In this document: positions 46,991 to 56,732 of the stretch, in pieces
Numbering within the stretch: position 1 is the first letter of the stretch
How the letters are laid out: every line of letters starts with the position of its first letter
Assembly: GCF_040892595.1 (NCBI RefSeq)
Contig: NZ_JBFRYB010000002.1
Coordinates: 62,001 to 126,000, forward strand
Length of the DNA stretch: 64,000 bases
DNA from: Zhongshania sp. R06B22
GTDB lineage: Bacteria; Pseudomonadota; Gammaproteobacteria; Pseudomonadales; Spongiibacteraceae
Direction of reading: 5' to 3'
Program-made: the position numbers and the translations under genes
Notes under the pieces: generated by a model
What the model was told of the DNA's origin: nothing
Seen by the model: only the letters and a program-made list of their open reading frames with translations
Databases searched by the model: none

Positions 46991-48577
46991 ATGAAGCTTG
47001 CACAAGAAAAGATGCTGGACGACATTGAGCTAGATTCTAAAGAGCCACGTACTAATTCCGCTATTCCAGATCATGAGGTTGTTGTGGTCGGCTCGGGTAT
47101 ATCTGGGCTCGGTGTGGCAATAGAGCTGAAAAGACGTGGAATTGAGTCTTTTATTATTCTGGAGCGTGCTCAAGACGTTGGCGGCACTTGGCGTGATAAT
47201 CGATACCCAGGGGTGGCTGTCGATATACCGTCTTTGGTCTATTCGTTTTCCTTTGAGCAGAATCCAAATTGGTCGCGCGTATACGCGCCTGGTGATGAGC
47301 TCCAAAACTATTCTCGTCGCTTGGCTAGTAAGTATGGAATTTATCCTAAGATCCGCTTTGGCGTTAGTGTTGAAGATGCGGAGTTTGATGAGGTCCGTAA
47401 CTTGTGGAAGTTGCGAACAGATAGTGGTCTGATCACAGCGCGTCACCTTGTTGCTGCTTCCGGCGGGCTGGTCACGCCTAAATTGCCAGAAATAAATGGT
47501 CTTGAGGGTTTTAAAGGTAAGGTAATGCACTCGGCGCAATGGGATGAGAGCTACGATCTCGCCGGTAAACGAGTTGCAGTGATAGGCACCGGAGCTAGTG
47601 CTGTTCAGTTGATTCCGAAAATTGCACCAGATGTAGAACATCTTGATGTCTACCAGCGCACACCAATTTGGGTGCTTAAAAAGCCAGATGGGAAAATTCC
47701 CGCTGTCGTGCGCACCGCATTTCGCTGGTTTGGTGGTTTACAGAACACTGCCCGTGTTACTGGCAATGCGATGATGGAAGCTGCTTTGATCATCTCTACC
47801 GTCTACTACAAGCGAGCTCCCTGGCTAGTCCGCTTCTTCGAGGGTGTAGGAAGAAAAAATTTGGAGGCGCAGCTGCCCGACCATCCCGAGTTGCGGGAGA
47901 AGCTGATGCCGAAATACGGTTTTGGCTGCAAACGCCCTACCTTTTCCAATGATTACTTTTCTACGTTTACCCGCGATAACGTAGAGCTGGTAACAACCTC
48001 TATTGAAAGTGTCACGCCCACCGGCATACGGACGGCAGATGGCGAAGAGCGGGATATCGATGTCCTAATTTTAGCCACCGGTTTCAAACTGTTCGACAAG
48101 GACAACCTGCCGACCTTTAAAGTCCGCGGCCGCGAGGGTGAGGTACTGGGCGAGTTTTGGGATGAGAATCGCTATCAAGCTTACGAAGGCATGACCATTC
48201 CTGGCTACCCCAACTTTTATATTATGTTGGGGCCCTATGCTCTGGTTGGTTCATCTTACTTTGTGATGGTTGAGGGTAACGCCACACACCTTGCACGCTT
48301 GGTACAAACGGCGCGCGAGCGCGATGCCACATGCGTGGAAGTTCGCCAAGATGCCCATGACCGGTATTTTGAAAACGTTCAGCAACGTCAGAAAAATACC
48401 GTGTTTTTTAATAATAATTGCAGCGCAGCGAGCAGCTACTATTTTGATAAGCACGGTGATGCCCCCTTGGTTCGACCTTCGACCTCGGTGGAGATGTTGT
48501 TGCGAGCTAACTTCCTCCCAATGAAGCATTACCGGTTCAAGCGTACCCCGGCGGCTGCGCTAGCAAAGCAGGTCTAA
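46991..48577 (+). CDS. Baeyer-Villiger-type flavin monooxygenase
   Basis: 528 residues. FAD-binding GSGISGLG (about 35-42), the BVMO fingerprint FKGKVMHSAQWD (FxGxxxHxxxW, about 175-186), NADPH-binding GTGASAVQ and ILATGFK. Inserts an oxygen next to a ketone to make an ester or lactone, using NADPH and O2. With SDR and hydrolase it forms the alcohol-ketone-ester-acid route. AAGGA 9 nt before the ATG. A paralogous BVMO lies convergently at 51036. Confidence 0.92.
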   Translation: MKLAQEKMLDDIELDSKEPRTNSAIPDHEVVVVGSGISGLGVAIELKRRGIESFIILERAQDVGGTWRDNRYPGVAVDIPSLVYSFSFEQNPNWSRVYAPGDELQNYSRRLASKYGIYPKIRFGVSVEDAEFDEVRNLWKLRTDSGLITARHLVAASGGLVTPKLPEINGLEGFKGKVMHSAQWDESYDLAGKRVAVIGTGASAVQLIPKIAPDVEHLDVYQRTPIWVLKKPDGKIPAVVRTAFRWFGGLQNTARVTGNAMMEAALIISTVYYKRAPWLVRFFEGVGRKNLEAQLPDHPELREKLMPKYGFGCKRPTFSNDYFSTFTRDNVELVTTSIESVTPTGIRTADGEERDIDVLILATGFKLFDKDNLPTFKVRGREGEVLGEFWDENRYQAYEGMTIPGYPNFYIMLGPYALVGSSYFVMVEGNATHLARLVQTARERDATCVEVRQDAHDRYFENVQQRQKNTVFFNNNCSAASSYYFDKHGDAPLVRPSTSVEMLLRANFLPMKHYRFKRTPAAALAKQV

Positions 48578-48616
48578 GCAGTTCGGACGTTTATTTTCGA
48601 ATCAGCACCTCAAATC

Positions 48617-48640
48617 AGCCGCTCTTCGAGCGGCTTTAAC
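48617..48640 (+). terminator. Terminator after BVMO
   Basis: AGCCGCTC (48617-48624) and GAGCGGCT (48628-48635) with a 3-nt loop and a short T-rich tail. Confidence 0.7.
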
Positions 48641-48749
48641 TTAACATTTCACCGCCTTCCGTTGTTTTTATATCGGATTGGGAACTCGGTGCTATTCGGG
48701 GGCGCACAATTGACCCGAGTGAATAATAAAAGCGGTAGGCGTAATTAAG

Positions 48750-49958
48750 ATGGTCATTGAACCCTGGCTTGCCTATGTGGCGATTCCACCAATAACAGCA
48801 TGTGTTGCTTGGCTGACCAATTGGGTGGGTATAAAAATGCTTTTCTTCCCAGTGCGATTTGTGGGCTTCTGGGGAATTATCGGTTGGCAGGGGATTATTC
48901 CACGGCTTCGGGTGCGGTTGACTCGCACACTGGTTGGCTTTTCTGTTGCTAAAATTGCCACGCCTGCTGAAGTCCTTCGAGCCTTGGACGAGAGCGAGGT
49001 AGTCAATGATTTGGCGGCGCTACTCACACCGCAGATTAATGATTGGGTAGACGAAATCATTGATGAGCACGGTGTTAAATTGTGGCAGGTGGCGCCTCAG
49101 GGGATTCGGAATAAGGTGTATGAAAAGGTGCGTGAGAACGTGCCTGATCTCGCGCGAGCCATCCTCAAAGAGCTTGAGGGCCGTGCCAATTCGTACCTTG
49201 ATATTGAGCAGCTCGCGGTTGACCAAGTAAAGGATAAGCCAGAGTTTCTCAACGAGCTGTTTCTAGAATGTGCCGGTAAGGAAATGGATTTTGTGATTCG
49301 CTCCGGCATCTACTTTGGTGCGCCTTTGGGGGTCATCCAAGCTTTGGCCTGGTATTTTCTGCCGTTGCCTTGGGTTTTACCTGTGTTTGGCGTTTTGGCA
49401 GGTGCATTCACAAACTGGATTGCGCTGCAGCTTATTGCCCACCCGGCCAACCCAGTTAAGGTTGGCCCATTCACCGTGCAGGGTTTGTACTTGAAGCGCC
49501 AGCATGAGGTCAGTCAGCTATTTGGCGAAACCTTCTGCAAAAACTTTTTGAACTCGAAAGTGCTGGTCGAGAGCCTGTGGGAAGGACCGCACGCAGACGA
49601 AGTGCATCGTATGGTACGTCGGCACGTTCGCGGCGCGATAGACGAGCATATGCTGGCGAAGTTTATCGCCTGGGCTTCCCTGAAGGATGGTGGAGGTGGG
49701 TTGATCGCAGACAAATCAGTTAAGATGGCCTTCGGTGGAATTATGCGTACCGTCGGGAGCGCTGAGGTTAATGCTCAGTTAACCCAGCCGATCAGTGATC
49801 TTATCGGCAGTCGCATGCGGGCCTTGCCGCCGCGAGAGTTTCAGCAATTGCTGCTGCCCGCCTTTAATGAAGACCAAGTATTGGTTGTTCTGGTGGGTGG
49901 TATCCTTGGTGGGTTCTTGGGCTTTATGCAATTAGTGCTATTGTTTGGCGGCGGCTAG
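48750..49958 (+). CDS. DUF445 family membrane protein
   Basis: 402 residues. N-terminal membrane segment with WLTNWVGIKMLFFPV, soluble helical part, a central hydrophobic hairpin (about 190-230, ending TNWIALQLI, a repeat of the N-terminal motif) and a C-terminal hydrophobic tail. Typical DUF445 layout; function unknown, proposed to be an inner-membrane or envelope protein. Separated from the BVMO by a terminator, followed at 88 nt by an SRPBCC gene. No clear ribosome site. Confidence 0.85.
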   Translation: MVIEPWLAYVAIPPITACVAWLTNWVGIKMLFFPVRFVGFWGIIGWQGIIPRLRVRLTRTLVGFSVAKIATPAEVLRALDESEVVNDLAALLTPQINDWVDEIIDEHGVKLWQVAPQGIRNKVYEKVRENVPDLARAILKELEGRANSYLDIEQLAVDQVKDKPEFLNELFLECAGKEMDFVIRSGIYFGAPLGVIQALAWYFLPLPWVLPVFGVLAGAFTNWIALQLIAHPANPVKVGPFTVQGLYLKRQHEVSQLFGETFCKNFLNSKVLVESLWEGPHADEVHRMVRRHVRGAIDEHMLAKFIAWASLKDGGGGLIADKSVKMAFGGIMRTVGSAEVNAQLTQPISDLIGSRMRALPPREFQQLLLPAFNEDQVLVVLVGGILGGFLGFMQLVLLFGGG

Positions 49959-50046
49959 CCTTACGCGTGGCTGGTAAGCGGCAGCTTCGTTTTTATAGAG
50001 TTATATTTAATGGTATTCCTTTAACTAAGCCACGAGTGGAGAAAAT

Positions 50047-50496
50047 ATGAAATCTGTTCACATAGCGGTTCACCGTCAAATCGCCTGCCCTGTAGGCGAT
50101 GTTTTTGAATTATTGAAAGATAGCGAAGCGATGGGCAAGGCTGCAGGTATGCCTATGACGCTTATTGTCGAAGGTGAGGATCGTGATGGTCCGGGCGCTG
50201 TGCGTCGTGTCGGTCCGCCGGTTGTCGGCGTGGAAGAGACCATAATCGAAGTGATACCGAATGAGCTGATTCGCTATCGCATTTCCCGCAATGGTGGGCC
50301 GATTAAAAACTACGAAGCGCAAATGCGTGTCGAGGCCAAGAACGGCGGCACTGAGCTGTCTTGGATCATGGACTTTGAGGTGCCTTGGGCATTGTCTGGC
50401 CCCCTTCGCATGACTCTTCCCAAGGTCGCAGGTTTTGCATTGAAACGCCTGGGCAAGCAGCTCGAGTCTGGCCAAGCAGTCCCTAGCGCCTCTTAG
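50047..50496 (+). CDS. SRPBCC / polyketide cyclase-like protein
   Basis: 149 residues, single START-like SRPBCC fold: N-terminal HIAVHRQIACPVGDVFELL, then GAVRRVG, ETIIEVIPNELIRYRI and a C-terminal helix AGFALKRLGKQLE. Binds hydrophobic ligands; role in the module unclear. GGAG precedes the ATG by 6 nt. The stop lies inside a hairpin (GCGCCTCT 50486-50493 with AGAGGCGC 50501-50508), so termination begins within the last codons. Confidence 0.85.
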   Translation: MKSVHIAVHRQIACPVGDVFELLKDSEAMGKAAGMPMTLIVEGEDRDGPGAVRRVGPPVVGVEETIIEVIPNELIRYRISRNGGPIKNYEAQMRVEAKNGGTELSWIMDFEVPWALSGPLRMTLPKVAGFALKRLGKQLESGQAVPSAS

Positions 50497-50508
50497 GCCT
50501 AGAGGCGC
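50486..50508. terminator. Hairpin overlapping the SRPBCC stop codon
   Basis: Eight-base perfect arms with a 7-nt loop between two convergent transcripts; no T run. Confidence 0.5.
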
Positions 50509-50534
50509 GTCTATGGGTGGTGACACTAGAGGTC

Positions 50535-51039
50535 CTAGATTGGGACTTTACCTGTGATCAGCCCCTGAATTGAGCGGGGGACGAGCGGCAATAATCTATA
50601 GAGGACCTTGGCCTCTAGGCCGACCGCCACCTGCTCTCGATTGTGTTTTATAGTTGATACGATGGCATTCGCCACAAGCTCAGGCGAGTGTCCGTACTTT
50701 TGGAAAAACTCGTCTACTCGGCTGGCTTCTACTTTGCTGCGACCCACCATGTGTGAATTTGTCTTTGTGGGCCTCTAAATGCTAACTGACTCCGTTGTCC
50801 AATCCCAGTCATCCGTGGATTGATCAAGGGGTCGCACATTTAAGGCGACCCCAGCATTGTTGATTAATATGTCCACCGGCCCTCGGTCATTTTCTGTTTT
50901 TCCTGCGACTAATCCAAGTTGAGTTGGATCGGCGGCATCTATCTTGGTAAAACAAAAGCGCAGTGGCCTTTCCGATTCCACTTCCCGCGCCAGTGATAAG
51001 CGCTCTAGCCGCCTTGATAGTCACATTATTTTTACTCAT
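50535..51039 (-). pseudogene. Decayed SDR gene (BVMO partner)
   Basis: Three recognisable pieces in order. ATG at 51039, overlapping the BVMO stop as ATGA, gives MSKNNVTIKAARALITGAGSG plus IGKA (cofactor loop). After a frameshift and loss of about 30 codons comes DAADPTQ...GPVDILINNAGVAL...STDDWDW (to 50775). Then a TAG, loss of about 100 codons including the catalytic YxxxK, and the C-terminal piece VDEFFQKYGHSPELVANAI...AKVLYRLLPLVPR (to 50535). The remnant is 505 nt where about 840 are expected. It must be non-functional as an SDR. Confidence 0.88.
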
Positions 51040-52565
51040 TGAGCCGAACTTTCCATTGATCGAAAAACATAGCTTTGTTCAGGGCTCGCATAGGTCTCGG
51101 TCCACGATACTTTGGGGGCCTCGCCAGAATAAAGGGGAGTTTTGCCGTCTTTATCATAGTAGTAGCTGCTTGATGTTGCGCAGGAGCCGGTGTGATGTAC
51201 GGATTGATCAAGCAGTTTATCCATATCGGCCATATAGGCATCTACGGCTTCGGGTTTAACCTCCACTTCAGCGGAGCTGCGACTCTGGGCAGTTTGCACG
51301 CATTTGACGATATGCTCGCTGATCAGATCGGCGGTTTCAAACCAGCTGGTGCCGCCGGCGTAAGGAATACCAAGATTGAGAAACAGATTTGGAAAGCCGC
51401 TCACGGTGGCGCCGCGAAATGCTTTGAAGCCGTCGCTGTTATGCCAGTACTCACGTAAGTTGAGACCCTGCCGTCCGGCAATCGGGAATGCTGGCAGACT
51501 GGTCGATGCGTCGCCCAAAATATTGAAACCAGTCGCAAGGATGATCACGTCAAAGGGATCTGCTTTGTCGGCGCCTCGCTTTAGAATGCCGTCTTTCGTC
51601 AGCCGCTCAACTCCATCACTAACAAGACTGACATTAGATTTTGAGAATGCTTTGTAGTAGTTGTTTGAAAAGCTGGGACGCTTACAGCCGAGGTTATAGT
51701 TCGGTGTGAACTTCTCTATAAGCGCGGGATCTTTCAGTTGTCTGCGAATATTCCAGCGGCCGGCCGACTCCAGTAGGCGATGCACGCGCGGGTGTTTGCC
51801 GGATGCAGATAACACCACTTGCAGGAAATAGGCGATGCCGCTGTAGCTTAGTTTGCGAGATAGGGCGTAGCTGCCAGGGATATTTTTGAATGCCCAGCGA
51901 AACGGCGACGCGATATTGAAATCGAATTTGGGCAGTAGCCAGATTGGAGTGCGTTGGTAGACGGTGAGCTGAGCGGCGGCATCAGCGACTATGGGAATAA
52001 GTTGCACCGCGCTTGAGCCGGTACCTAAGACCGCGACACGCTTGCCACTGAGATCTAGATCTTTTGGCCAGCGGGCGGTATGAAAAAGTGTTCCCTCGAA
52101 GTCCTCCAGATGGGGGATCTTCGGTATTAGCGGCGAGTTGAACGCCCCAGTCGCTTTTATCAAATACCGGCAGCTATACTCCTCTCCGTCATGGGTGCTG
52201 ATGTTCCACTGTGCATTGCGGTCATCGTACTCCGCCTTACTGACCTTGACGCCGTAACGAGTTTGCTCATCCAGACCGTGTTTCGTCCGAGTCTGATTCA
52301 GGTATTTCATAATCTCTTCGCCACCGGCGTAGAGTTTGCTCCAGTTCGGATTTTGGTCCTCGGCGAACTGATATACCACCGAGGGGATATCGCAGGCCAC
52401 GCCCGGATAGATGTTCTCGCGCCATACGCCCCCGGCGCCTTCGGCAGATTCCAGCATCAGAAAGTCTTTGAAACCTCCACGAAGTAGAGCGAGGGCGCTA
52501 CTAATACCGGAAATACCGGAGCCTACAATAATGAATTCATGGTGCTTGCGATCTGTATTGGTCAC
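51036..52565 (-). CDS. Baeyer-Villiger-type flavin monooxygenase (second)
   Basis: About 509 residues. GSGISGISS FAD loop, complete BVMO fingerprint FEGTLFHTARWP, second Rossmann loop GTGSSAVQ, ILATGFN. Start chosen at GTG 52565 (MTNTDRKHHEF), 9 nt after GGAG; the TTG at 52580 is upstream of that site. The gene follows the hydrolase at 52591 with about 25 nt and overlaps the decayed SDR. It is clearly paralogous to the BVMO at 46991, with matching FSNNYYKAFSK-type and C-terminal YYYD regions. Confidence 0.9.
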   Translation of the reverse strand: MTNTDRKHHEFIIVGSGISGISSALALLRGGFKDFLMLESAEGAGGVWRENIYPGVACDIPSVVYQFAEDQNPNWSKLYAGGEEIMKYLNQTRTKHGLDEQTRYGVKVSKAEYDDRNAQWNISTHDGEEYSCRYLIKATGAFNSPLIPKIPHLEDFEGTLFHTARWPKDLDLSGKRVAVLGTGSSAVQLIPIVADAAAQLTVYQRTPIWLLPKFDFNIASPFRWAFKNIPGSYALSRKLSYSGIAYFLQVVLSASGKHPRVHRLLESAGRWNIRRQLKDPALIEKFTPNYNLGCKRPSFSNNYYKAFSKSNVSLVSDGVERLTKDGILKRGADKADPFDVIILATGFNILGDASTSLPAFPIAGRQGLNLREYWHNSDGFKAFRGATVSGFPNLFLNLGIPYAGGTSWFETADLISEHIVKCVQTAQSRSSAEVEVKPEAVDAYMADMDKLLDQSVHHTGSCATSSSYYYDKDGKTPLYSGEAPKVSWTETYASPEQSYVFRSMESSAQ

Positions 52566-52590
52566 TGGGATTTTCTCCAAAGGGAATCTG

Positions 52591-53619
52591 TTATAGGGCG
52601 GCGCGATCTGCGCTGTCCTGATGGGGAGCTGTTGCTTGGCTGGTTACAGCGCCGATGAATTCGGCTGCGTCGCAAAGCGCTTCTTTCGCCTCGCGCAGTC
52701 CAAGTCGATCAAAGAGGGGCCATACATGCCACATGCCCTGCCATATCTTGAGCCGGCAGTCCGCACCGGCTTCAAGGGCGCGGCTATGGAAGCGAATGGA
52801 ATCGTCCAGCAAAACCTCGTCGCTGCCCACGTGTATTAGAGTGGGTGGATGATCCGTCAAATCGCCGAACAGCGGTGACATTAATGGGTTTGTGGTGTCT
52901 TGGCCTGCCGAGTAATGCGCCGCAGCCTCGGGTAGGGTGGCGACGTTGGTCAGTACCACTTCCTGCTTGCGTTTACTCAGTAGCGAAGGCCCGCTCAGGC
53001 TAAGGTCGGTAAAAGGTGACATGCAGTAGATGCCAGCGGCCTGCGCTAGACCCAGTTCACGAGTTCTCAAATGTGTTGCCAGCGCTAGGCCGCCGCCGGC
53101 GGAATCACCCGCGATGACCATATTCTCGGCCTGCTCGCCGGCGTTCAATAACCATTGCCAAGTAGCCACGGCATCATCAACTGCCGCTGGAAAGGGGTGC
53201 TCAGGGGCAAGGCGATAATCAATGATCAGGCAGCGCGCCTGCGCTGTTCTGGCAAGCCGGCCTGCAAGCTCCCAGTGACTTTGGATGGAGCCGCTGACAT
53301 AGGCGCCGCCATGTAAATACAAAATGATAGGGCTGTTGGCGGCAGCTCCTTCGGGGATCAGCCACAGAGCATCAAGGTTGCCGGCGCGAACCGGAACACG
53401 CTGCACACCGCTGAGCTTGGTGGAGAACTTACCGATTAAGTCCAGCCGTTTGCGGATTTTCTGGGGCGTAACATTGTCAGCGCCCATTAATAATTTGAAT
53501 ACCTGCCTTAAAATGGGCTTAAGTATTCGCCCGTAAAGACTTGGCGAGTTGTGATGGACTGGAATCATAGACGTTCGGCCGGTAATTGACGTAGAAGGGC
53601 TAGGCATAGGCACTCTCAT
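52591..53619 (-). CDS. Alpha/beta hydrolase, hormone-sensitive-lipase type (second)
   Basis: 342 residues with HGGAYVSG oxyanion motif, nucleophile Ser in GDSAGGGLA, Asp in GSDEVLLDD and His in WHVWPLF. LipR-like esterase. Several in-frame ATGs lie near the N-terminus (53619, 53607) and none has a strong ribosome site, so the first 15-20 residues are uncertain. First gene of the leftward hydrolase-BVMO-SDR unit. Confidence 0.88.
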   Translation of the reverse strand: MRVPMPSPSTSITGRTSMIPVHHNSPSLYGRILKPILRQVFKLLMGADNVTPQKIRKRLDLIGKFSTKLSGVQRVPVRAGNLDALWLIPEGAAANSPIILYLHGGAYVSGSIQSHWELAGRLARTAQARCLIIDYRLAPEHPFPAAVDDAVATWQWLLNAGEQAENMVIAGDSAGGGLALATHLRTRELGLAQAAGIYCMSPFTDLSLSGPSLLSKRKQEVVLTNVATLPEAAAHYSAGQDTTNPLMSPLFGDLTDHPPTLIHVGSDEVLLDDSIRFHSRALEAGADCRLKIWQGMWHVWPLFDRLGLREAKEALCDAAEFIGAVTSQATAPHQDSADRAAL

Positions 53620-53909
53620 TATTATCGCTTACTCATAGCGAGCACTTACTTCTCTTTGCTAATGCGGTTTGGTGGGTGCTCGCCGCATCGTGAGAGTGAT
53701 ACTAAAGTAGGTTTTGACTGAGAGGTTGACTTTAGGCGCAAGTGGGTTTGACATTAGGCGAACTTGCGGAGGTTCGAGAATAAAATATTCAATGGGGTGT
53801 TGAGGTAGGGAGAGTTTTTATTTGTCGCCGAGTTTGGAGTTGATTTAAGTAGCGGGTAGGGAGGGGGGCATTTCTTGTCTTGGGTATTTCCTTGATTATC
53901 CTCCTTAGA

Positions 53910-55013
53910 TTAATTGTCTGTCGATTGAATCTTGTTCTTAACTTTGTATTCTCTAGGGGACTGCCCAGTCCAGTTGCGGAATGCCCGGCTAAAATTACTG
54001 GGGCTGTCAAAGCCTATCAAATAGGCAATCTCACTGATATTTTTGCGGTTCTCTTGCAGGTGCTGGATGGCAAGTGTCTTTTGAATTCGGTTGACCACGC
54101 CACTAAAGGTTTGGCCGTGATTTTGGAGGTTTTGTCGCAATACGCGTTCACTGGTGCCCAGCTTACTGGCGATCTGTTTTAAGCTAAATTCTCCGAACGG
54201 CATGCCCTCAATGATCAGTTGCTCGCAGCGGTGCACAATATCTTGTTCATTAAATGTCGCCAAATACTCGGTTAATAGCCGGTCGTTTTCTCTGGCGAGT
54301 GCGGGGTTGCCGCCGGGAAGACGGACATTCATGATGGTGAGGTCAATTTCAGCACCAATGAAATCCTCACCGGTTTTGACTGGTGCCGATGCAGTTTCGG
54401 AAAATGCGGCGATCACCTTCTCGTGGGGTTCGCCGGGTAAGTGAAGGCAGCGAATGGGCACTTGACCGCCAAACAAATCCTGAATGATCCCTATAGCGGA
54501 ATAGCCTAGGCTTTCCATTAATAAATTTGAATTCGGTGTATCTTTGAGTTGCTCGCGATACATTTCTGGGTTCCATCTGCCCATGACCAAATAGTGATCA
54601 TCGCATAGCTTAGCTTCAATCAAGAAAGCGGAGCCGAGGTAGTCGCAGAAACGTTGTAGGCGTTCAAAAAAGTCCAGCAGTGTACTGCTGCATGACAGCG
54701 CAAACCCTAATACATTTAGGTGGGTAAGTTTCAGACTGCGGTAAAGATTCAGCGCCGCGCAGGGATCGCCAGTTTGCTGTTGAACTTTCTCTAATAGTTT
54801 AATGACGGTGATGACCGAAACGCGGTCGCTGGGGCTGTTAGAGGAGGGTACGCGCGCGCCCACTTCGGCAAACATTGCTTCAACATCCATACCTTCGCGG
54901 CCCAGAACCCAAGCGAGCAATGCCAGATGATTGCTCGATAGGTCGGACATCCGAAGATTGTCGGCCGGTTTTGTACTGTCCGTTCCGGTCTTGCCTGGAA
55001 TGTCGTGCGTCAC
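53910..55013 (-). CDS. AraC-family regulator (VirS/OruR-like)
   Basis: 367 residues: arabinose-binding-like effector domain (about 35-225) and C-terminal AraC domain (about 265-360) with FSLKQIASKLGTSERVLRQNL and ISEIAYLIGFDSPSNFSRAF, ending TGQSPREYK. GTG start at 55013 is supported by AGGAG 11 nt upstream. It lies directly upstream, same strand, of the hydrolase/BVMO unit (about 290 nt), so it is the likely regulator. Confidence 0.88.
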   Translation of the reverse strand: MTHDIPGKTGTDSTKPADNLRMSDLSSNHLALLAWVLGREGMDVEAMFAEVGARVPSSNSPSDRVSVITVIKLLEKVQQQTGDPCAALNLYRSLKLTHLNVLGFALSCSSTLLDFFERLQRFCDYLGSAFLIEAKLCDDHYLVMGRWNPEMYREQLKDTPNSNLLMESLGYSAIGIIQDLFGGQVPIRCLHLPGEPHEKVIAAFSETASAPVKTGEDFIGAEIDLTIMNVRLPGGNPALARENDRLLTEYLATFNEQDIVHRCEQLIIEGMPFGEFSLKQIASKLGTSERVLRQNLQNHGQTFSGVVNRIQKTLAIQHLQENRKNISEIAYLIGFDSPSNFSRAFRNWTGQSPREYKVKNKIQSTDN

Positions 55014-55151
55014 GTAACTTCGGACTCCTGCCTGAGGGCGCTAAATAGCGATGATCGATCAGTTAAATCGCGCTATCAACGAACAAATAGCCAAACATAT
55101 TTGGCTAACAAATAGCCGTAGAAGTTTACGTTAACTGACTGTTTACCGCAA

Positions 55152-56177
55152 TTATTCAAGCTTAGCAGCGCCACTGTCAATCGTGGTTTTCCGCATTACA
55201 CTGCTGCATGTCTGGCCGTGCCAGCGCTTAAATGAGCGGCTGAATGCACTGAGTTCAGAATAGCCCAATATTTCAGATATTTCCGTCATGCTAAGTGTCG
55301 AGCTGTGCAGATACTTTAATGCCAGATCGTAACGAACCGCGTCCTTGATCTTCTTGAAACTGGTGTTGTGGCTTTGCAGGCGATTTTGCAGGGTGCGTTC
55401 GTTTACGCCTACAGAGTGAGCGACTTCCTCAACTGTACATGTACTATAAGGCAGCAAGGCGCGCACGGTATTTTCTATTCGTTCAGGCAGCCCAGCTTGA
55501 GAAACGCCGGTGTCCCAGCGGAGCACTGATTGCATCAGCCGGTGTGCTCGACTATTGGCTGAATCAAGAGCCACATCTAAGGTCTTGGCAGAAAAATGGA
55601 TGACGTTACGTGCTTGGTCAAAGCTCAATTTGTCGCCAAAGAGTTGACGATGCATTGAGATATCCGGCGGCGCAGAATGTCTAAATTCCACCGCCAAGGG
55701 ACGAAAGTCGGGAATGAACTTTCTGATATCATTAACGCAAAGCGCAAAGCCGTATTCGGCCCCTTGTGCGGTGTTGAAAGTGTGGTTAGATGCCGTATCC
55801 CAGCTCAGGCATAAGCCCCCCGTAGTTTCCTCAAGCGATATCGTCGCTGCCCGCGTATACATATCGTAGTTATTATTGAGGTCTTCTAGCATCTGCCGCA
55901 GTGATTTGGCACTTCGCAATAAGACCCACAGTGGTCCGAAGATATTCATACCATTGCGCGCGGCCAAGCGCATACCAAAGTTCGGGCACTGATAAAGTCG
56001 CGCCGCCGTGTCGAAAAATTTCAGAACCGCAGCGATATCTACCGGGATATCACCGTCGCTCAAGCTGGCAATGGGAACCCCCGTTTCTTCTGCCAGCGGA
56101 ATTGGGTCACCGCCAAGCTCTCTGATCAGCTCCGCTGCACCGGATAGTACCCCTCCGGGTATGTATTTGCTTAACAT
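55152..56177 (-). CDS. AraC-family regulator (VirS/OruR-like, second)
   Basis: About 341 residues from the ATG at 56177 (an upstream TTG at 56192 is possible). N-terminal arabinose-binding-like domain with PLAEETGVP and NFGMRLAARNGMNIFGPLWVLLRS; C-terminal AraC domain with CTVEEVAHSVGVNERTLQNRL and EISEILGYSELSAFSRSFKRWHG. Same strand as, and 138 nt upstream of, the AraC gene at 53910. Two adjacent paralogous regulators fit the two BVMO modules, but which controls which is unknown. Confidence 0.87.
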   Translation of the reverse strand: MLSKYIPGGVLSGAAELIRELGGDPIPLAEETGVPIASLSDGDIPVDIAAVLKFFDTAARLYQCPNFGMRLAARNGMNIFGPLWVLLRSAKSLRQMLEDLNNNYDMYTRAATISLEETTGGLCLSWDTASNHTFNTAQGAEYGFALCVNDIRKFIPDFRPLAVEFRHSAPPDISMHRQLFGDKLSFDQARNVIHFSAKTLDVALDSANSRAHRLMQSVLRWDTGVSQAGLPERIENTVRALLPYSTCTVEEVAHSVGVNERTLQNRLQSHNTSFKKIKDAVRYDLALKYLHSSTLSMTEISEILGYSELSAFSRSFKRWHGQTCSSVMRKTTIDSGAAKLE

Positions 56178-56534
56178 GAAACGCGTGTCCAATCTAAAAA
56201 TAAGAAATTGCTTACTTCACGACACAATTGACTAGTCGCAAAATATTCGCCTAATGTCAATTGAACGCCACCAACTGTCAAGGTCTGCTTATTGCTGGCG
56301 CCGGGCAGAATGCCGATGCGGCCGCTGTGGAGACCGCATTGAGGGATGAGTTGCGGCGCAAAATATTTTGGTTTTCGTGGCTCATTCTTTGGTCTGACTC
56401 GGCAGCATAAAATATCCTAGATTTGGGCTTCGATATTAGCAATATGTGACTAAGGTATAAAAAGGAACGCCAGCGAAACGCTAACGCGCCGGCTAAGTTA
56501 ATCGCTATACATAAACAATGCGGATATTAAAAAA

Positions 56535-56732
56535 ATGAAACTGATCCCTCTACTCTTTCTGCTGGTCACTTTATATGGTTGCTCGAATAGAGCGGTTTAT
56601 GAGGGTGTTCAGTCTGGTAATAGAAATGAATGCGCTGAACTCCATCTGTCTCAATATGATGAGTGCATAGACGACGCTAATAGATCTTTCAATGAGTATG
56701 AGCGGGAACGGAAAGAGTCAGTCGGCCAGTAG
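56535..56732 (+). CDS. Small lipoprotein
   Basis: 65 residues. Signal peptide MKLIPLLFLLVTLYGC ends in a lipobox (LYGC, Cys 16). The mature part is short, charged and has two further Cys (C31 and C42: NECAEL, DECIDD) that could form a disulfide. Resembles small tail-fibre-chaperone-free entry of hypothetical lipoproteins; no function recognised. No strong ribosome site. Flanking DNA (56178-56534 and 56733-57407) contains no other gene I can support, although short protein-like frames occur near 56261-56410 and 57211-57336 and may be relics. Confidence 0.7.
   Translation: MKLIPLLFLLVTLYGCSNRAVYEGVQSGNRNECAELHLSQYDECIDDANRSFNEYERERKESVGQ

Noticed and set aside
47030..47641. 203-codon frame antisense to the BVMO
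   Set aside because: Overlaps conserved FAD and BVMO motifs of the real gene.
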